From Corynebacterium durum (GTDB lineage Bacteria > Actinomycetota > Actinomycetes > Mycobacteriales > Mycobacteriaceae), in assembly GCF_030408675.1 (NCBI RefSeq), contig NZ_CP047200.1, positions 744,001-808,000 on the forward strand: a stretch of 64,000 nt of DNA. Direction: 5' to 3'. Position 1 is the first letter of the stretch; each line of letters begins with the position of its first letter. Below are positions 42,401-51,014 of this stretch, in pieces. Both the position numbers and the translations under genes were made by a program. The notes beneath the pieces were generated by a model, which was not told the origin of the DNA, made no database searches, and saw only the letters and a program-made list of their open reading frames with translations.

Positions 42401-43153
42401 CTAGAAGTTGCGATGTTCCGGCTTGTTATGCGCGGGCACCATTCCAGAAAACATAATGAGCTTTCCGTTCAGGGTTGCCCATATGTGCTGAAGTACGGTG
42501 TTGTCGAAGCTCGTGGTGGTCCCCAGCACCACCTCTACCTCCGAACCGTTCGCGGTGGGGAAGAAGTGCTGTTCAAGAACATGCACGTTACGCAACCCCC
42601 GGCGTGGATTATCGCCAGTAATAAATTGTTGCGGAATGCGCAAAAACTCCGTCAAAGGTTTTATTTCTCCAGTCCCCATTGTTAATGCTGCCATGTGGGG
42701 GTGTGCTCGGAAATGTGGTTGGGGGAACGTATCTAAAATGGAATAGCTGTACTCGCCGTGGGTGTCTATGAGTTTTTGTATCTCCGCCTGATATTCCTTG
42801 GGCTGATAATCCGGCTTTTTGCTCAAGTCTATGGATTCCACGCAGAGGCGAGGTGTCCCTTCAACAACAAGAAGCGCGTAACCCGACCAGGGAAAGATGT
42901 CGGTGAATGTCCATAATGCCACGTCGTGGGTGAAATAAGTGTGCAGCACTGGGGTTGGGGGTGGCAGGGTATCCGGCGCCGCAAACGACAAGTACCAGGC
43001 ATGTTCATCGAAGGTGCGAAGGAGATGGTTGCCTCTGCCAAACCCTAATGTGCGGGAACGGTCGCGCTGAACGCTGTGCCCTTTTTGGTATGCAATGGCT
43101 GTTTCGTAAAGGCGGTCGAGCCATGCTTGTGGGTTATTATGCGAGACATTCAT
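42401..43153 (-). CDS. Uncharacterised 250-aa protein between malE and accDA
   Basis: I do not recognise this protein (MNVSHNNPQAWLDRLYETAI). It has no signal peptide or membrane segment, is rich in aromatic residues and His/Pro, and looks like one folded beta-rich domain (HLLRTFDEHAWYLSFAAPDT, DVALWTFTDIFPWSGYALLVVEG, VEVVLGTTTSFDNTVLQHI). A TATGGT element six bases before the ATG would give a leaderless transcript; it lies in the 15-bp gap after accDA, so readthrough from accDA is also possible. The gene ends far from malE (146 bp). Confidence 0.6.
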   Translation of the reverse strand: MNVSHNNPQAWLDRLYETAIAYQKGHSVQRDRSRTLGFGRGNHLLRTFDEHAWYLSFAAPDTLPPPTPVLHTYFTHDVALWTFTDIFPWSGYALLVVEGTPRLCVESIDLSKKPDYQPKEYQAEIQKLIDTHGEYSYSILDTFPQPHFRAHPHMAALTMGTGEIKPLTEFLRIPQQFITGDNPRRGLRNVHVLEQHFFPTANGSEVEVVLGTTTSFDNTVLQHIWATLNGKLIMFSGMVPAHNKPEHRNF

Positions 43154-43168
43154 AATAACACCATAGGC

Positions 43169-44677
43169 TTATATAAGGCGTTTTGCTAGCGACTCATAAT
43201 GTTGAAAACGTTGCTCCCTACCAACGCGTTGTGGGGACGTCTCTAATTCCTTTATGGTGTGCTCAATATAAAACATTGTTCGGCGAACAAACTCTTCTGG
43301 TTCTGCAGCTGCATCGCCTTTTTCGGGAATGATGTCATCAACAATTCCGGCGCTCACAAGCGCCCGCGCGGACACTCGTTGTTCTTCCATCATGCGTGGG
43401 GCATGGGAGGTGTCGCGATAAATAATTGCCGACGCACCTTCTGGGGGAAGAGGGGAGAGCCACGCGTTTTCTGCAGCGAGCACGCGATCCGACGGCAGCA
43501 TGGCCAGCGCGCCACCTCCACAGCCCTGCCCGAGGATGATGGACACGGTGGGTACATCGACGTCGACAAGCTCTCCCAGCGTCCGTGCAATAGAGCCGGC
43601 CATGGCGTTTTCCTCGGCGTGCTGTGATAGCTCCGCGCCAGGAGTGTCGATAATACTGATCAGCGGTAGTTGCAGTTCATGCGCCAGCTGGATGCCACGC
43701 CGCGCCATACGAAGCGCCGATGGTCCCAGCGAATGCCTGCCCAGCGGCGGCTGTTTGTGCCGGTCCTGGCCGATCAACACCACCGGACGAGAGCCAATCC
43801 GCGCCAGCATCACCGTTACTGCGCGGGAGGTGCGGCCGTCGCCCGTTCCACTCAACGCCACCGTGTTCGGGGACAGCGCCTCCACTAGATCCCGCAACCC
43901 AGGGCGCTCTGGGTTTCGGGTGATGGTGATGCTCTCCCAGGCGCTGCGCTCTATGCTCACTTCCGTGTCCAGCACACCGGTATCGACGTCTTGCTCCTCC
44001 TTCTCCGCAGGAAACAGCACCGACACAATCTTCAGCACGGCCGTTCGCAGCTGTGACGGGGAAATCACGCCATCAATCACGCCGTGGCGGGCGAGGTTTT
44101 CTCCGGTCTGCACGCCCTCCGGGATGGGAGTGCCTGTGGTCAGTTCCACCACACGGGGACCAAGGAAACCCAGCAGCGCGCCGGGTTCTGCGAACGTGAA
44201 ATGCCCGGCCGATCCCCAGGAAGCCAGAACTCCGCCGGTGGTGGGGTTGCGCAGGTATACAAGGAACGGCAGGTTTTTGTCTTTGTGGCGGTATACAGCG
44301 GTGGTGATGGAGACCATCATGGCGAATGCTGGGCTGCCTTCCTGCATGCGTGTCCCGCCCGAAGAGGGGGAGATAAGCAGGGGAAGGCCAAGCTCGGTGG
44401 CGCGGTGAATGCCTGCGATGATACGGCGCGCGGTGGCGGCGCCGATGGAACCGCCAAGAAAGGAAAATTCGCTGAGAACGAAGGCAACTCGAACGCCGCC
44501 TACGGTGCCTTCACCGGTGATAACTGCCTCGTCAACGCCGGATTTTTCACGTGCTCGGGCGAGATCGGCCTCGTAGCTGGGTGAAATACTGCCGTAGTCC
44601 GGGGGTGCGTCCCAGCTGATGAAAGAATCGGGGTCTAATACCTTGTTAATCAGATCGTGCGCGCTGGTGTGAGTCAT
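43169..44677 (-). CDS. accDA: Acetyl-CoA carboxylase carboxyltransferase, fused beta-alpha (AccDA)
   Basis: A 502-aa carboxyltransferase. The start MTHTSAHDLINKVLDPDSFISWD at 44677 is preferred over longer frames because TATGGT lies 6 nt upstream (leaderless form). The first half is AccD-like (GSIGAATARRII, SPSSGGTRMQEGSPAFAMM, GGVLASWGSAGHFTFAEPGALLGFLGPRVVE); the second half is AccA-like (RPGLRDLVEALSPN, HSLGPSALRMARRGIQLAHELQLPLISIIDTPGAELS, GQGCGGGALAMLPSDRVLA). With a biotin-carboxylase partner it would form malonyl-CoA. In C. glutamicum accDA lies between fkpA and mctB; here it is away from mctBC. Confidence 0.88.
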   Translation of the reverse strand: MTHTSAHDLINKVLDPDSFISWDAPPDYGSISPSYEADLARAREKSGVDEAVITGEGTVGGVRVAFVLSEFSFLGGSIGAATARRIIAGIHRATELGLPLLISPSSGGTRMQEGSPAFAMMVSITTAVYRHKDKNLPFLVYLRNPTTGGVLASWGSAGHFTFAEPGALLGFLGPRVVELTTGTPIPEGVQTGENLARHGVIDGVISPSQLRTAVLKIVSVLFPAEKEEQDVDTGVLDTEVSIERSAWESITITRNPERPGLRDLVEALSPNTVALSGTGDGRTSRAVTVMLARIGSRPVVLIGQDRHKQPPLGRHSLGPSALRMARRGIQLAHELQLPLISIIDTPGAELSQHAEENAMAGSIARTLGELVDVDVPTVSIILGQGCGGGALAMLPSDRVLAAENAWLSPLPPEGASAIIYRDTSHAPRMMEEQRVSARALVSAGIVDDIIPEKGDAAAEPEEFVRRTMFYIEHTIKELETSPQRVGREQRFQHYESLAKRLI

Positions 44678-44786
44678 TGTTACACCATAACGTGACGGGC
44701 AGGTGAGGTGACAGGAATTGTGGTAAGTAGGGGTGCCTGCGGGTGTGGCTGCTCCGAATATGTCAAGCTCACCTAAAGTTAGCTGC

Positions 44787-47162
44787 ATGAGTGTTTCGGT
44801 TCCGCAGCGCGAGGACTGCGTGACAGGTCCTGGCGGCCTGAGCCAGAAGGACGTCGATACGCGGGTATCTCAGGGGCTGGTGAACCATTCCGTGCGCCGT
44901 ACCGGGCGACGGACTGTGGACATTATCCGTAGTAACGTGTTCACCCGCATCAATGCGATGCTGGGAGTGTTGCTCATTATTGTGCTGTCTACGGGGTCTT
45001 GGATTAATGCGGCATTCGGGCTGCTTATTGTGGTGAACTCAAGCATCGGCATAATCCAGGAACTGCGGGCCAAACGAACTCTGGACCGGCTGACCATTGT
45101 GGGGGAATCAAAACCCACAGTGGTACGAGAGGGCGAACATATATCGGTGCTGCGGGATGAGCTGGTGCTGGATGACCTCATTGATTTGGGCAGCGGCGAC
45201 CAGCTGGTGGTGGATGGGGTGGTGCGCTCTGCCGACGGCCTCATGGTGGATGAATCCCTCCTTACCGGTGAGTCGGACCCGGTGCTTAAAAAACCAGGTG
45301 ACGCCGTGTTCTCGGGGTCGTTTGTGTCCTCTGGTAAGGGAACTTACCAGGCCACTGCCATCGGTGACGATGCCTATGCTGCGCGGCTGATCGCGGAGGC
45401 CGGGCGCTTCCAACTCACCGACTCACGCCTGCAGGCGGGCATCAACAGCATCCTGCAATTGATCACCTATCTGTTGGTTCCCACCGGCATACTCACCATA
45501 TGGACACAGCTCAGCCGCACCGGCGCGCCGCTTCGCGACGCCCTGCTGTCCATGGTCGCCGCGCTCGTGCCCATGGTCCCCGAGGGGCTGGTGCTCATGA
45601 CCTCCATCGCCTTCGCCGTCGGCGTTGTTAGACTGGGCCGACGAAACGCCCTGATCAACGAGTTACCTGCCATTGAAGGACTCGCGCGAGTCAACGTGGT
45701 GTGCACCGACAAAACCGGAACTCTGACCGAAAACCGCATGGAACTGGAGCACATCCAACTCCTTGATGACACCAGCCTTGAGACTGTACACCGCGTGTTG
45801 CAGGGATTCGTCGCTGCGGACAACCGGCCCAACGACACGCTCCACGCCATTGCGGAAGGCGTCGGTGACGAGGGCTTCGGCGACGACGTGCTGGATTGGG
45901 TGGCCTTCGACTCCGCCCGCAAATGGTCCGGCGTCTCGCTGGCGGAGTTGGGGGACTGGGTGCTCGGCGCGCCTGATGTGCTGCTACCAGCAGGTTCGGA
46001 AACGCTGGAACAGACTCAGCCACTGGAAGAACGCGGACTGCGGGTGCTGCTGCTGGGGGCGGGTGACGGGGCGTCGACAATCGAACCCGTGGCGCTGGTG
46101 GTACTGGGGCAGAAACTGAGGCCCGATGCTGCCGACACCCTCGACTACTTTGAGCAGGAAAACGTAGAGGTCAAGGTGGTGTCGGGTGACCACGCGACCT
46201 CCGTTGGGGCCGTGGCACACCAACTCGGCATCACCGATCCGCCTATCGACGCCCGCACATTCCCCAGCGACCCACTTGCCTTCCGGGAGGCAGTAGTGAA
46301 CGGGCGGGTGTTCGGGCGTGTGACCCCCGAACAAAAACGCGACATCGTGCAGGCCCTCCAACAAACAGGCAGCACAGTCGCCATGACCGGGGATGGCGTC
46401 AATGATGTGCTTGCGCTCAAGGATGCCAATATTGGTGTGTCCATGGGGGCTGGTTCCCCGGCTACGCGTTCCGTGGCGCAACTCGTGTTGCTCGACAATG
46501 GGTTTTCCGCTTTGCCTCACGTGGTGGGGGAAGGGCGGCGCGTAATCGGCAACATCGAACGCGTGGCCAACCTCTTTCTCACCAAAACCGTGTACTCAGC
46601 GCTCATGGCGCTCATTGTGGCGATCTGGGGCGTGAGCTTCCCCTTCCAACCCATCCACGTGACCATGGTTGGCTGGTTCACCATCGGAATTCCCGCCTTC
46701 ATACTGAGCCTTGCCCCCAACCATGAACGCGCTCTGCCAGGATTTGTTGGCCGGGTGCTGCGGCTCGCCCTCCCCTCAGGGGCCATTATCGGCGGCCTGA
46801 CTGTGCTGTTCTGGATCTGGGGCAACCCCGGTGTTGATGCTGCGATAGAGGTGAAGCAGCAAGCCAGCACCGCCACCCTCGCGGTGCTACTCATCATGGC
46901 GCTCTGGGTGCTGTGCATCGTGGCCAGGCCCTACCAATGGTGGAAAATCGTGCTGCTGGCTGTCGCCATCGGATTCTACGTCGTGCTATTCAGCGTGCCC
47001 GTGCTCGGGTCGCTGCTCTTGCTGGACAACTCCAACCACGGACTCATGCTGGAAGCCATCGGCGTGGGCGTTGGTGGGGCAGCGCTGATTGAAGCCTGCT
47101 GGCAGATATTCGGGCGGTGGAAAGGGAGGCTACTGCGGCGGATTATGCGAAATGGGGATTAA
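44787..47162 (+). CDS. P-type ATPase, CtpE-like cation transporter
   Basis: A 791-aa P-type ATPase. ATG 44787 (MSVSVPQREDCVTGPGGLSQ) follows TAAAGT by 7 nt, a leaderless arrangement. Motifs in order: LMVDESLLTGESDPVLKK (actuator), AALVPMVPEGLVLMTSI (membrane site), VCTDKTGTLTENRM (phosphorylated Asp), VKVVSGDHATSVGAVA, and MTGDGVNDVLALKDANIGVSMGAGS. There are about ten membrane segments, and the heavy-metal CxxC site is lacking, so a Ca/Mg/K-type transporter is likelier than a copper pump. Length and motifs fit mycobacterial CtpE, linked to calcium uptake. It is divergent from accDA; its 3' end overlaps the DUF1906 gene by 4 bp. Confidence 0.85.
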   Translation: MSVSVPQREDCVTGPGGLSQKDVDTRVSQGLVNHSVRRTGRRTVDIIRSNVFTRINAMLGVLLIIVLSTGSWINAAFGLLIVVNSSIGIIQELRAKRTLDRLTIVGESKPTVVREGEHISVLRDELVLDDLIDLGSGDQLVVDGVVRSADGLMVDESLLTGESDPVLKKPGDAVFSGSFVSSGKGTYQATAIGDDAYAARLIAEAGRFQLTDSRLQAGINSILQLITYLLVPTGILTIWTQLSRTGAPLRDALLSMVAALVPMVPEGLVLMTSIAFAVGVVRLGRRNALINELPAIEGLARVNVVCTDKTGTLTENRMELEHIQLLDDTSLETVHRVLQGFVAADNRPNDTLHAIAEGVGDEGFGDDVLDWVAFDSARKWSGVSLAELGDWVLGAPDVLLPAGSETLEQTQPLEERGLRVLLLGAGDGASTIEPVALVVLGQKLRPDAADTLDYFEQENVEVKVVSGDHATSVGAVAHQLGITDPPIDARTFPSDPLAFREAVVNGRVFGRVTPEQKRDIVQALQQTGSTVAMTGDGVNDVLALKDANIGVSMGAGSPATRSVAQLVLLDNGFSALPHVVGEGRRVIGNIERVANLFLTKTVYSALMALIVAIWGVSFPFQPIHVTMVGWFTIGIPAFILSLAPNHERALPGFVGRVLRLALPSGAIIGGLTVLFWIWGNPGVDAAIEVKQQASTATLAVLLIMALWVLCIVARPYQWWKIVLLAVAIGFYVVLFSVPVLGSLLLLDNSNHGLMLEAIGVGVGGAALIEACWQIFGRWKGRLLRRIMRNGD

Positions 47163-48112
47163 GCAGCGGAGAAGGACTGCACCACGCGGGTGATCTCCGT
47201 GATCTGCTGCGGTGTCAGGTTATTCACCGTCAGGTTGTGGAACGCCGGAATTTCACGAAGCTGCTGCAACTGCTGTGGTGTCAAATTCAGTGCCGAAGAG
47301 GATAGGTTTGCTGCTGTGGGACCGTTGTTGTGGGTAGCAGTTGTCGTCGGTTGCGCCCCGTTAGCATCGCCGGGAGCCCACTGACCCCAGTCTTTGGCGT
47401 ACACGTTATTCACGTCCACCGTCACGCCACCGACGCTCTCCTGCCAGCCAGCCTTCTGGTGAATAGTCACCTGCGGGTGGATCTGACCCTCAGAACCCCA
47501 ATCGTGTTGCCAGAAGAACTCGCCCAGGCCATCCTGAATCGCCCAGTTGATGGTGTTGTAGTTGCCGTAGATGCCCATAGAGTAACCCGCGTCAGACAGC
47601 AGTGTGCGGAATGTCTGCAGGTAAGGACGGATCTGGTTGTCGTACTGCTCGCGGGTGGGGTTGTCGTCAATGGCGACGTAGATCGGGCGGCCAGTCGGGC
47701 CACCAGCAGCACGATGAAGCTCAATTGCCTGCGGGGCGTGGACACGAGCACCCTCCGCGCCCTGCTTCCAATCCGCAGTCTCCTCCTTGCCGAACTGGTA
47801 CACACTGGCAGTTTTCAGGCCGAGATTCGCCATAGCATCAGTTTCCTGCCTGGTCACAGGCTTGCCGAGCATCCACTCCGCGCCGGGGCGGCGCTGCGAC
47901 ACGTAGCGCACAGCACCAAGGTAACCACCATCCTTGACGGCCTGAGCATCTGGAACGCCAGCCGCGAAATCAATGACAGTTCCGACGATCGTGCCAGGCT
48001 CTGCTTTGGCAAACGGTGCGGTTGCGGTAGTGAGGGCACCAGCGGTGATGGTGAAAGCGGCTGCCTTGAGCAGGCTGCGACGGCTGATACGTGAAGCGAA
48101 CATCGTGGTCAT
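47159..48112 (-). CDS. Tat-exported DUF1906 (Rv2525c-like glycoside hydrolase-like) protein
   Basis: A 317-aa secreted protein. A twin-arginine signal is seen at residues 7-40 (RISRRSLLKAAAFTITAGAL) with a cleavage region APFAKAEPG. The body is the DUF1906 TIM-barrel-like fold (GTVIDFAAGVPDAQAVKDGGYLGAVRYVSQRRPGAEWM, PIYVAIDDNPTREQYD, GIYGNYNTINWAIQDGLGEFFWQHDW). A C-terminal tail (LTPQQLQQLREIPAFHNLTVNNLTPQQITEI) has two LTPQQ turns. The family is related to GH25 muramidases; Rv2525c is a Tat substrate linked to the cell envelope. Catalytic activity is not established. Confidence 0.85.
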   Translation of the reverse strand: MTTMFASRISRRSLLKAAAFTITAGALTTATAPFAKAEPGTIVGTVIDFAAGVPDAQAVKDGGYLGAVRYVSQRRPGAEWMLGKPVTRQETDAMANLGLKTASVYQFGKEETADWKQGAEGARVHAPQAIELHRAAGGPTGRPIYVAIDDNPTREQYDNQIRPYLQTFRTLLSDAGYSMGIYGNYNTINWAIQDGLGEFFWQHDWGSEGQIHPQVTIHQKAGWQESVGGVTVDVNNVYAKDWGQWAPGDANGAQPTTTATHNNGPTAANLSSSALNLTPQQLQQLREIPAFHNLTVNNLTPQQITEITRVVQSFSAA

Positions 48113-48582
48113 GTGCAGGTTCTTTCAGGTCTCGTGGAGGCGTTCGTTGTGGAGTTGGGTCTGGTGTTTGCCAAGGTTTTGTGCTGTTGCTGGCCCCAAG
48201 CTCAACAAGAAAAACTTTAATTAACAGTAGTCACAATAGTAACAGTGGTGCACTGCTGTCAATGGGTTGGGGTGAGCGTTTCGTGGATGTGGCGCCCGGG
48301 CGGTTTGTGAACAGTGCTGACATGCAGGGATGGTGTGAAGTGTGCATACGCTGAGGTCTGAAAATGGGGTGTTTTGAGGCTTGACGGTATACATGCTTTG
48401 TGGGGGTGGATGGTTTGATAGAGCGTGGCGGGCGGAAAAGTCTTGAACACTGTTAGTGCAAACATTTGCATAAAAATAGGTCCATCGCTGGGTACGGAAA
48501 CAGGGTGTTTTCGGACCTGGCAGTGGACCTATATGACATGCATGGTGGTTTCTAGTGGTCGTGGGTAAGGTGCACAGCGGTT
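48113..48582. other. Intergenic region with a structured repeat
   Basis: This 470-bp interval contains no convincing gene. It holds the DUF1906 promoter region, the block TGAAAATGGGGTGTTTT at 48359-48375 (its inverse occurs at 57810-57826), and the 104-nt repeat at 48442-48545. Confidence 0.6.
48442..48545. repeat. 104-nt structured intergenic repeat, copy 1
   Basis: It aligns without gaps with 57682-57785 (85 of 104 positions equal by my count). The central part forms a long hairpin: arm 48479-48502, loop 48503-48505, arm 48506-48529, with 22 of 24 pairs including wobbles. Two small palindromes precede it (CACTGTTAGTG, GCAAACATTTGC). It lies upstream of one minus-strand gene's end and downstream of another's start. 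Confidence 0.8.
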
Positions 48583-49227
48583 TTATGAAGAGTCTGTAGG
48601 GGTAGCACCAATACGTGCCGCAATCACAGATGAGAGTGGGTATGGGCGCTCGTGGGCGAGGATCTCGTTGAGGAGGCTGGTGCGTGTCATGTTTTCAGAC
48701 GCTGCGATGCGGTGCACCGTGGATGTTATGTCCGTGATGCTGGTGACCCATTCACTGGCATAACGGGGAACAGCGTCTCCTCCCACGCCAATCTGAATAC
48801 TCCGCCACTCCAGGCGATCTAGTGCTGCGGATCGTTCGGGGTCCCACTGGATCCGCACTGGTGATTCTGTCTTGAGCGTCGACCATTCTTCTTCTGTGGC
48901 ATAGGTGTTGGGTTCATAATGCGATAGACATGAATGCGACAGTGCCCATTCAAATCCTTCTCGGGTGATGTCCACGGCAAGAACTCGCTCCTGACCAGGC
49001 TTGGTGGCCCATCCGCAGCGATACATCATCCATAAAAACGACGGCTTGATCCACGTCATGCGGTCAAGTGAAAAAGGTGGGACGAACCGGCCTGCTGCCA
49101 CCGCCGCATCAGCGATCTCGGGGCGATAAGCCTGATATACGCGGACTGTTTCTGAATCATAGCGTGCGCGGATCTGACGGTACGGCGGAGGCGCAAGGAA
49201 GCTGGTAGAAGATGTGATATTTTGCAT
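48583..49227 (-). CDS. DUF4291 protein
   Basis: A 214-aa cytoplasmic protein with the unmistakable DUF4291 core: YRQIRARYDSETVRVYQAYRPEIADAAVAAGRFVPPFSLDRMTWIKPSFLWMMYRCGWATKPGQERVLAVDITREGFEWAL, then RIQWDPERSAALDRLEWRSIQIGVGGDAVPRYASEWV. The family is widespread but its biochemical role is unsettled; the conserved RMTWIKPSFLWM and WDPER motifs suggest an enzyme. The gene stands alone between a structured repeat and a tRNA, near other solitary genes, which fits the accessory character of this stretch. Confidence 0.85.
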   Translation of the reverse strand: MQNITSSTSFLAPPPYRQIRARYDSETVRVYQAYRPEIADAAVAAGRFVPPFSLDRMTWIKPSFLWMMYRCGWATKPGQERVLAVDITREGFEWALSHSCLSHYEPNTYATEEEWSTLKTESPVRIQWDPERSAALDRLEWRSIQIGVGGDAVPRYASEWVTSITDITSTVHRIAASENMTRTSLLNEILAHERPYPLSSVIAARIGATPTDSS

Positions 49228-49305
49228 ATGGCTAGGCTACGCCAGTGCGTTTTTGATGGGAACTTGCACCATATGCCCCCACATGCGCTAACCTTATGGA
49301 GTTCC

Positions 49306-49378
49306 GCCCTAGTAGCTCAGTGGATAGAGCACGGCTCTCCTAAAGCCGGTGTCGGAGGTTCGATTCCTCTCTGGGGCA
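49306..49378 (+). tRNA. tRNA-Arg, anticodon CCU
   Basis: The acceptor pair GCCCTAG (49306-49312) / CTGGGGC (49371-49377), a D-arm with GCTCAGTGGATAGAGC, the anticodon stem CGGCT/AGCCG around loop CTCCTAA, and the T-arm GGAGG-TTCGATT-CCTCT are all intact. The anticodon CCU reads AGG. CCA is not encoded. A tRNA gene is a possible integration target, but I see no integrase beside it. Confidence 0.93.
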
Positions 49379-49397
49379 CAACGTAAAATGTAGGGTA

Positions 49398-49862
49398 TTA
49401 GCCCAACGCAGTATCAACAACCACGCGCTTGCCATCACTGTCCTCGTCCCACTGTTGATAAAGCTCGCAAGCACACCGCATAACATCGTCCCAGTTGGGA
49501 GTTGTGGGGTCCGAGCGGTGGCGTTGCGATACTCTGCGTCGATGAAGATCAACATCGCGCAGCACACATTCGAACTGTATAAGGTGGATGTCCATCTCAG
49601 CAGCGAGGTCAACGAAAAGTGCGCGGGTGCAGTGGAGGGGATTGACGGCATCAATAATGACATCATGGCCGAGGAGTAGATTTTCTCTCGCAACATTCGA
49701 TGCGGACCTGTAGCCGAAGTCGCGCAGGTCGCCGAATGGGGTGAAGGGGGACTCCAGGGCGTCGATACGCAGGTAAACGGCATGCAGTGTGGCGGCGAGT
49801 TGGCGGGCGAGGTGAGTTTTGCCGACTCCAGGTAGTCCGGCAAACACGATGAGACGGTTCAT
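49398..49862 (-). CDS. P-loop kinase/ATPase, zeta-like small kinase
   Basis: A 154-aa P-loop protein starting MNRLIVFAGLPGVGKTHLARQLA. Start 49862 is chosen because its ATG overlaps the stop of the beta-helix gene (ATGA), a classic coupling. After Walker A come RIDALESPF and a helix with DVIIDAVNPLHCTRALFVDLAAEMDIHLIQFECVLRDVDLHRRRVSQRH, which has the LID-type arginines of small nucleotide or antibiotic-modifying kinases (COG0645-type). The substrate is unknown. Coupling to a beta-helix protein is unusual. Confidence 0.75.
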   Translation of the reverse strand: MNRLIVFAGLPGVGKTHLARQLAATLHAVYLRIDALESPFTPFGDLRDFGYRSASNVARENLLLGHDVIIDAVNPLHCTRALFVDLAAEMDIHLIQFECVLRDVDLHRRRVSQRHRSDPTTPNWDDVMRCACELYQQWDEDSDGKRVVVDTALG

Positions 49863-50968
49863 GGTGACCATGCTTTGATACGGGCGGCGGCGATGGTCGT
49901 TAAGCCCTGTAGTTCCTCGGGATTCATACCGTACTCGGCAAGTTGATCAACTGTTCCATGCCACGAGCCTATTACAAGACAATGTCCATCAGCTGTGCGG
50001 AAAAGAGTCGCGGAAGCGTGTGTGGGGCCAAGGGGAGCGACCGTGAGAATATGCTGCGGGAGGGTGATGTTCGCATGGCCGATGATTACGGCGGAATCGG
50101 AAATGTGGGCACGCCCTCGGATAACAGAATGCCCCGAGATGTGCGCATTACCTGCAATGAAAGCAGCGCCAGAGATGTGCGCCGACGCACCGACCTGAGC
50201 GTAGTCGCAGATGTGAGCATCACCCTCTACATGGGCGTGATCAAAAATTCGGGCGCTAACGTTGATTTTTGCCGTCCCATCAACGGTAGCGTTGCCAAAG
50301 ATTCGAGCGGAACCCCCGACCTGGGCATGCCCAGATACGATGGCTGAGCCGAGGATCTGTGCGGAATCGCTCACCAACGCTGCGTCCGTCACTTGTGCAG
50401 CACCTGTAACCAGGCAGTTGTGAACCCGAGCATTGCCGTTTACCTGCGCAGCTCCCATTACTCGCGCATTTCCTGTGAGCTGTGCGGAATCCCCGACGTG
50501 GGCCTGCTCAGAAACCATAGATTGGCCGCTAAGTAGTGCATCGTCCGAAACAGTGGCTCGCCCAGATATTTGTGCTTGCTCAAAGAGAGTTGCGTGATCG
50601 GACATCCGCGCCCGACCAGATACTGTCGCTCCTTTATCTGCGTCAATTGTCACAGAATCGGACACGACGGCATCGTCGCTGATGATCACTGGACCGCTGA
50701 CCTGAGCTTTATCCCGTACTTCGGCTCGCCCGCAGACGAGAGCATGACGCGTTACAACAACGGAACCCAGAACTTTTGCGGAATCGGCGACCCAAGCGCC
50801 GTCACTAAGCTGTGCTTGCGGGGAGACCCAACCGCCGAGGGTGCCTGCCGCTACCCCCTGTTCTGGGATGGCGTGGGTGGCGCGAATGCGGTGCAGTGTT
50901 TCGCCAACATGAGTGATCGTTGAGGTTGTTAGCTCCCAATACTGGTCGGCAGGCGAGGGGGTGGGCAT
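49859..50968 (-). CDS. Left-handed beta-helix (hexapeptide repeat) protein, YdcK-like
   Basis: A 369-aa protein starting MPTPSPADQYWELTTSTITH. The N-terminal region contains IRATHAIPEQGVAAGTLGGWVSPQAQLSDGAW, which resembles E. coli YdcK (AGTSGGWV). Residues about 55-305 are an unbroken run of some 40 hexapeptides of type A-x-(I/V)-x-(G/D)-x, e.g. AHISGAAFIAGNAHISGHSV, forming a long beta-helix. A C-terminal cap of about 60 residues contains DGHCLVIGSWHGTVDQLAEYG. Hexapeptide helices are common in acyltransferases, but no catalytic His loop is obvious, so a structural or binding role is possible. The downstream kinase overlaps by ATGA. Confidence 0.75.
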   Translation of the reverse strand: MPTPSPADQYWELTTSTITHVGETLHRIRATHAIPEQGVAAGTLGGWVSPQAQLSDGAWVADSAKVLGSVVVTRHALVCGRAEVRDKAQVSGPVIISDDAVVSDSVTIDADKGATVSGRARMSDHATLFEQAQISGRATVSDDALLSGQSMVSEQAHVGDSAQLTGNARVMGAAQVNGNARVHNCLVTGAAQVTDAALVSDSAQILGSAIVSGHAQVGGSARIFGNATVDGTAKINVSARIFDHAHVEGDAHICDYAQVGASAHISGAAFIAGNAHISGHSVIRGRAHISDSAVIIGHANITLPQHILTVAPLGPTHASATLFRTADGHCLVIGSWHGTVDQLAEYGMNPEELQGLTTIAAARIKAWSP

Positions 50969-51014
50969 GGTGATCAGAGTACTGTGGACCCCACTAGCCG
51001 CGAAGGAGGACACC

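Noticed and set aside
49306..49378. tRNA-Arg as attachment site of an integrated element
   Set aside because: No duplicate of the tRNA 3' end was found within the window and no integrase is adjacent.
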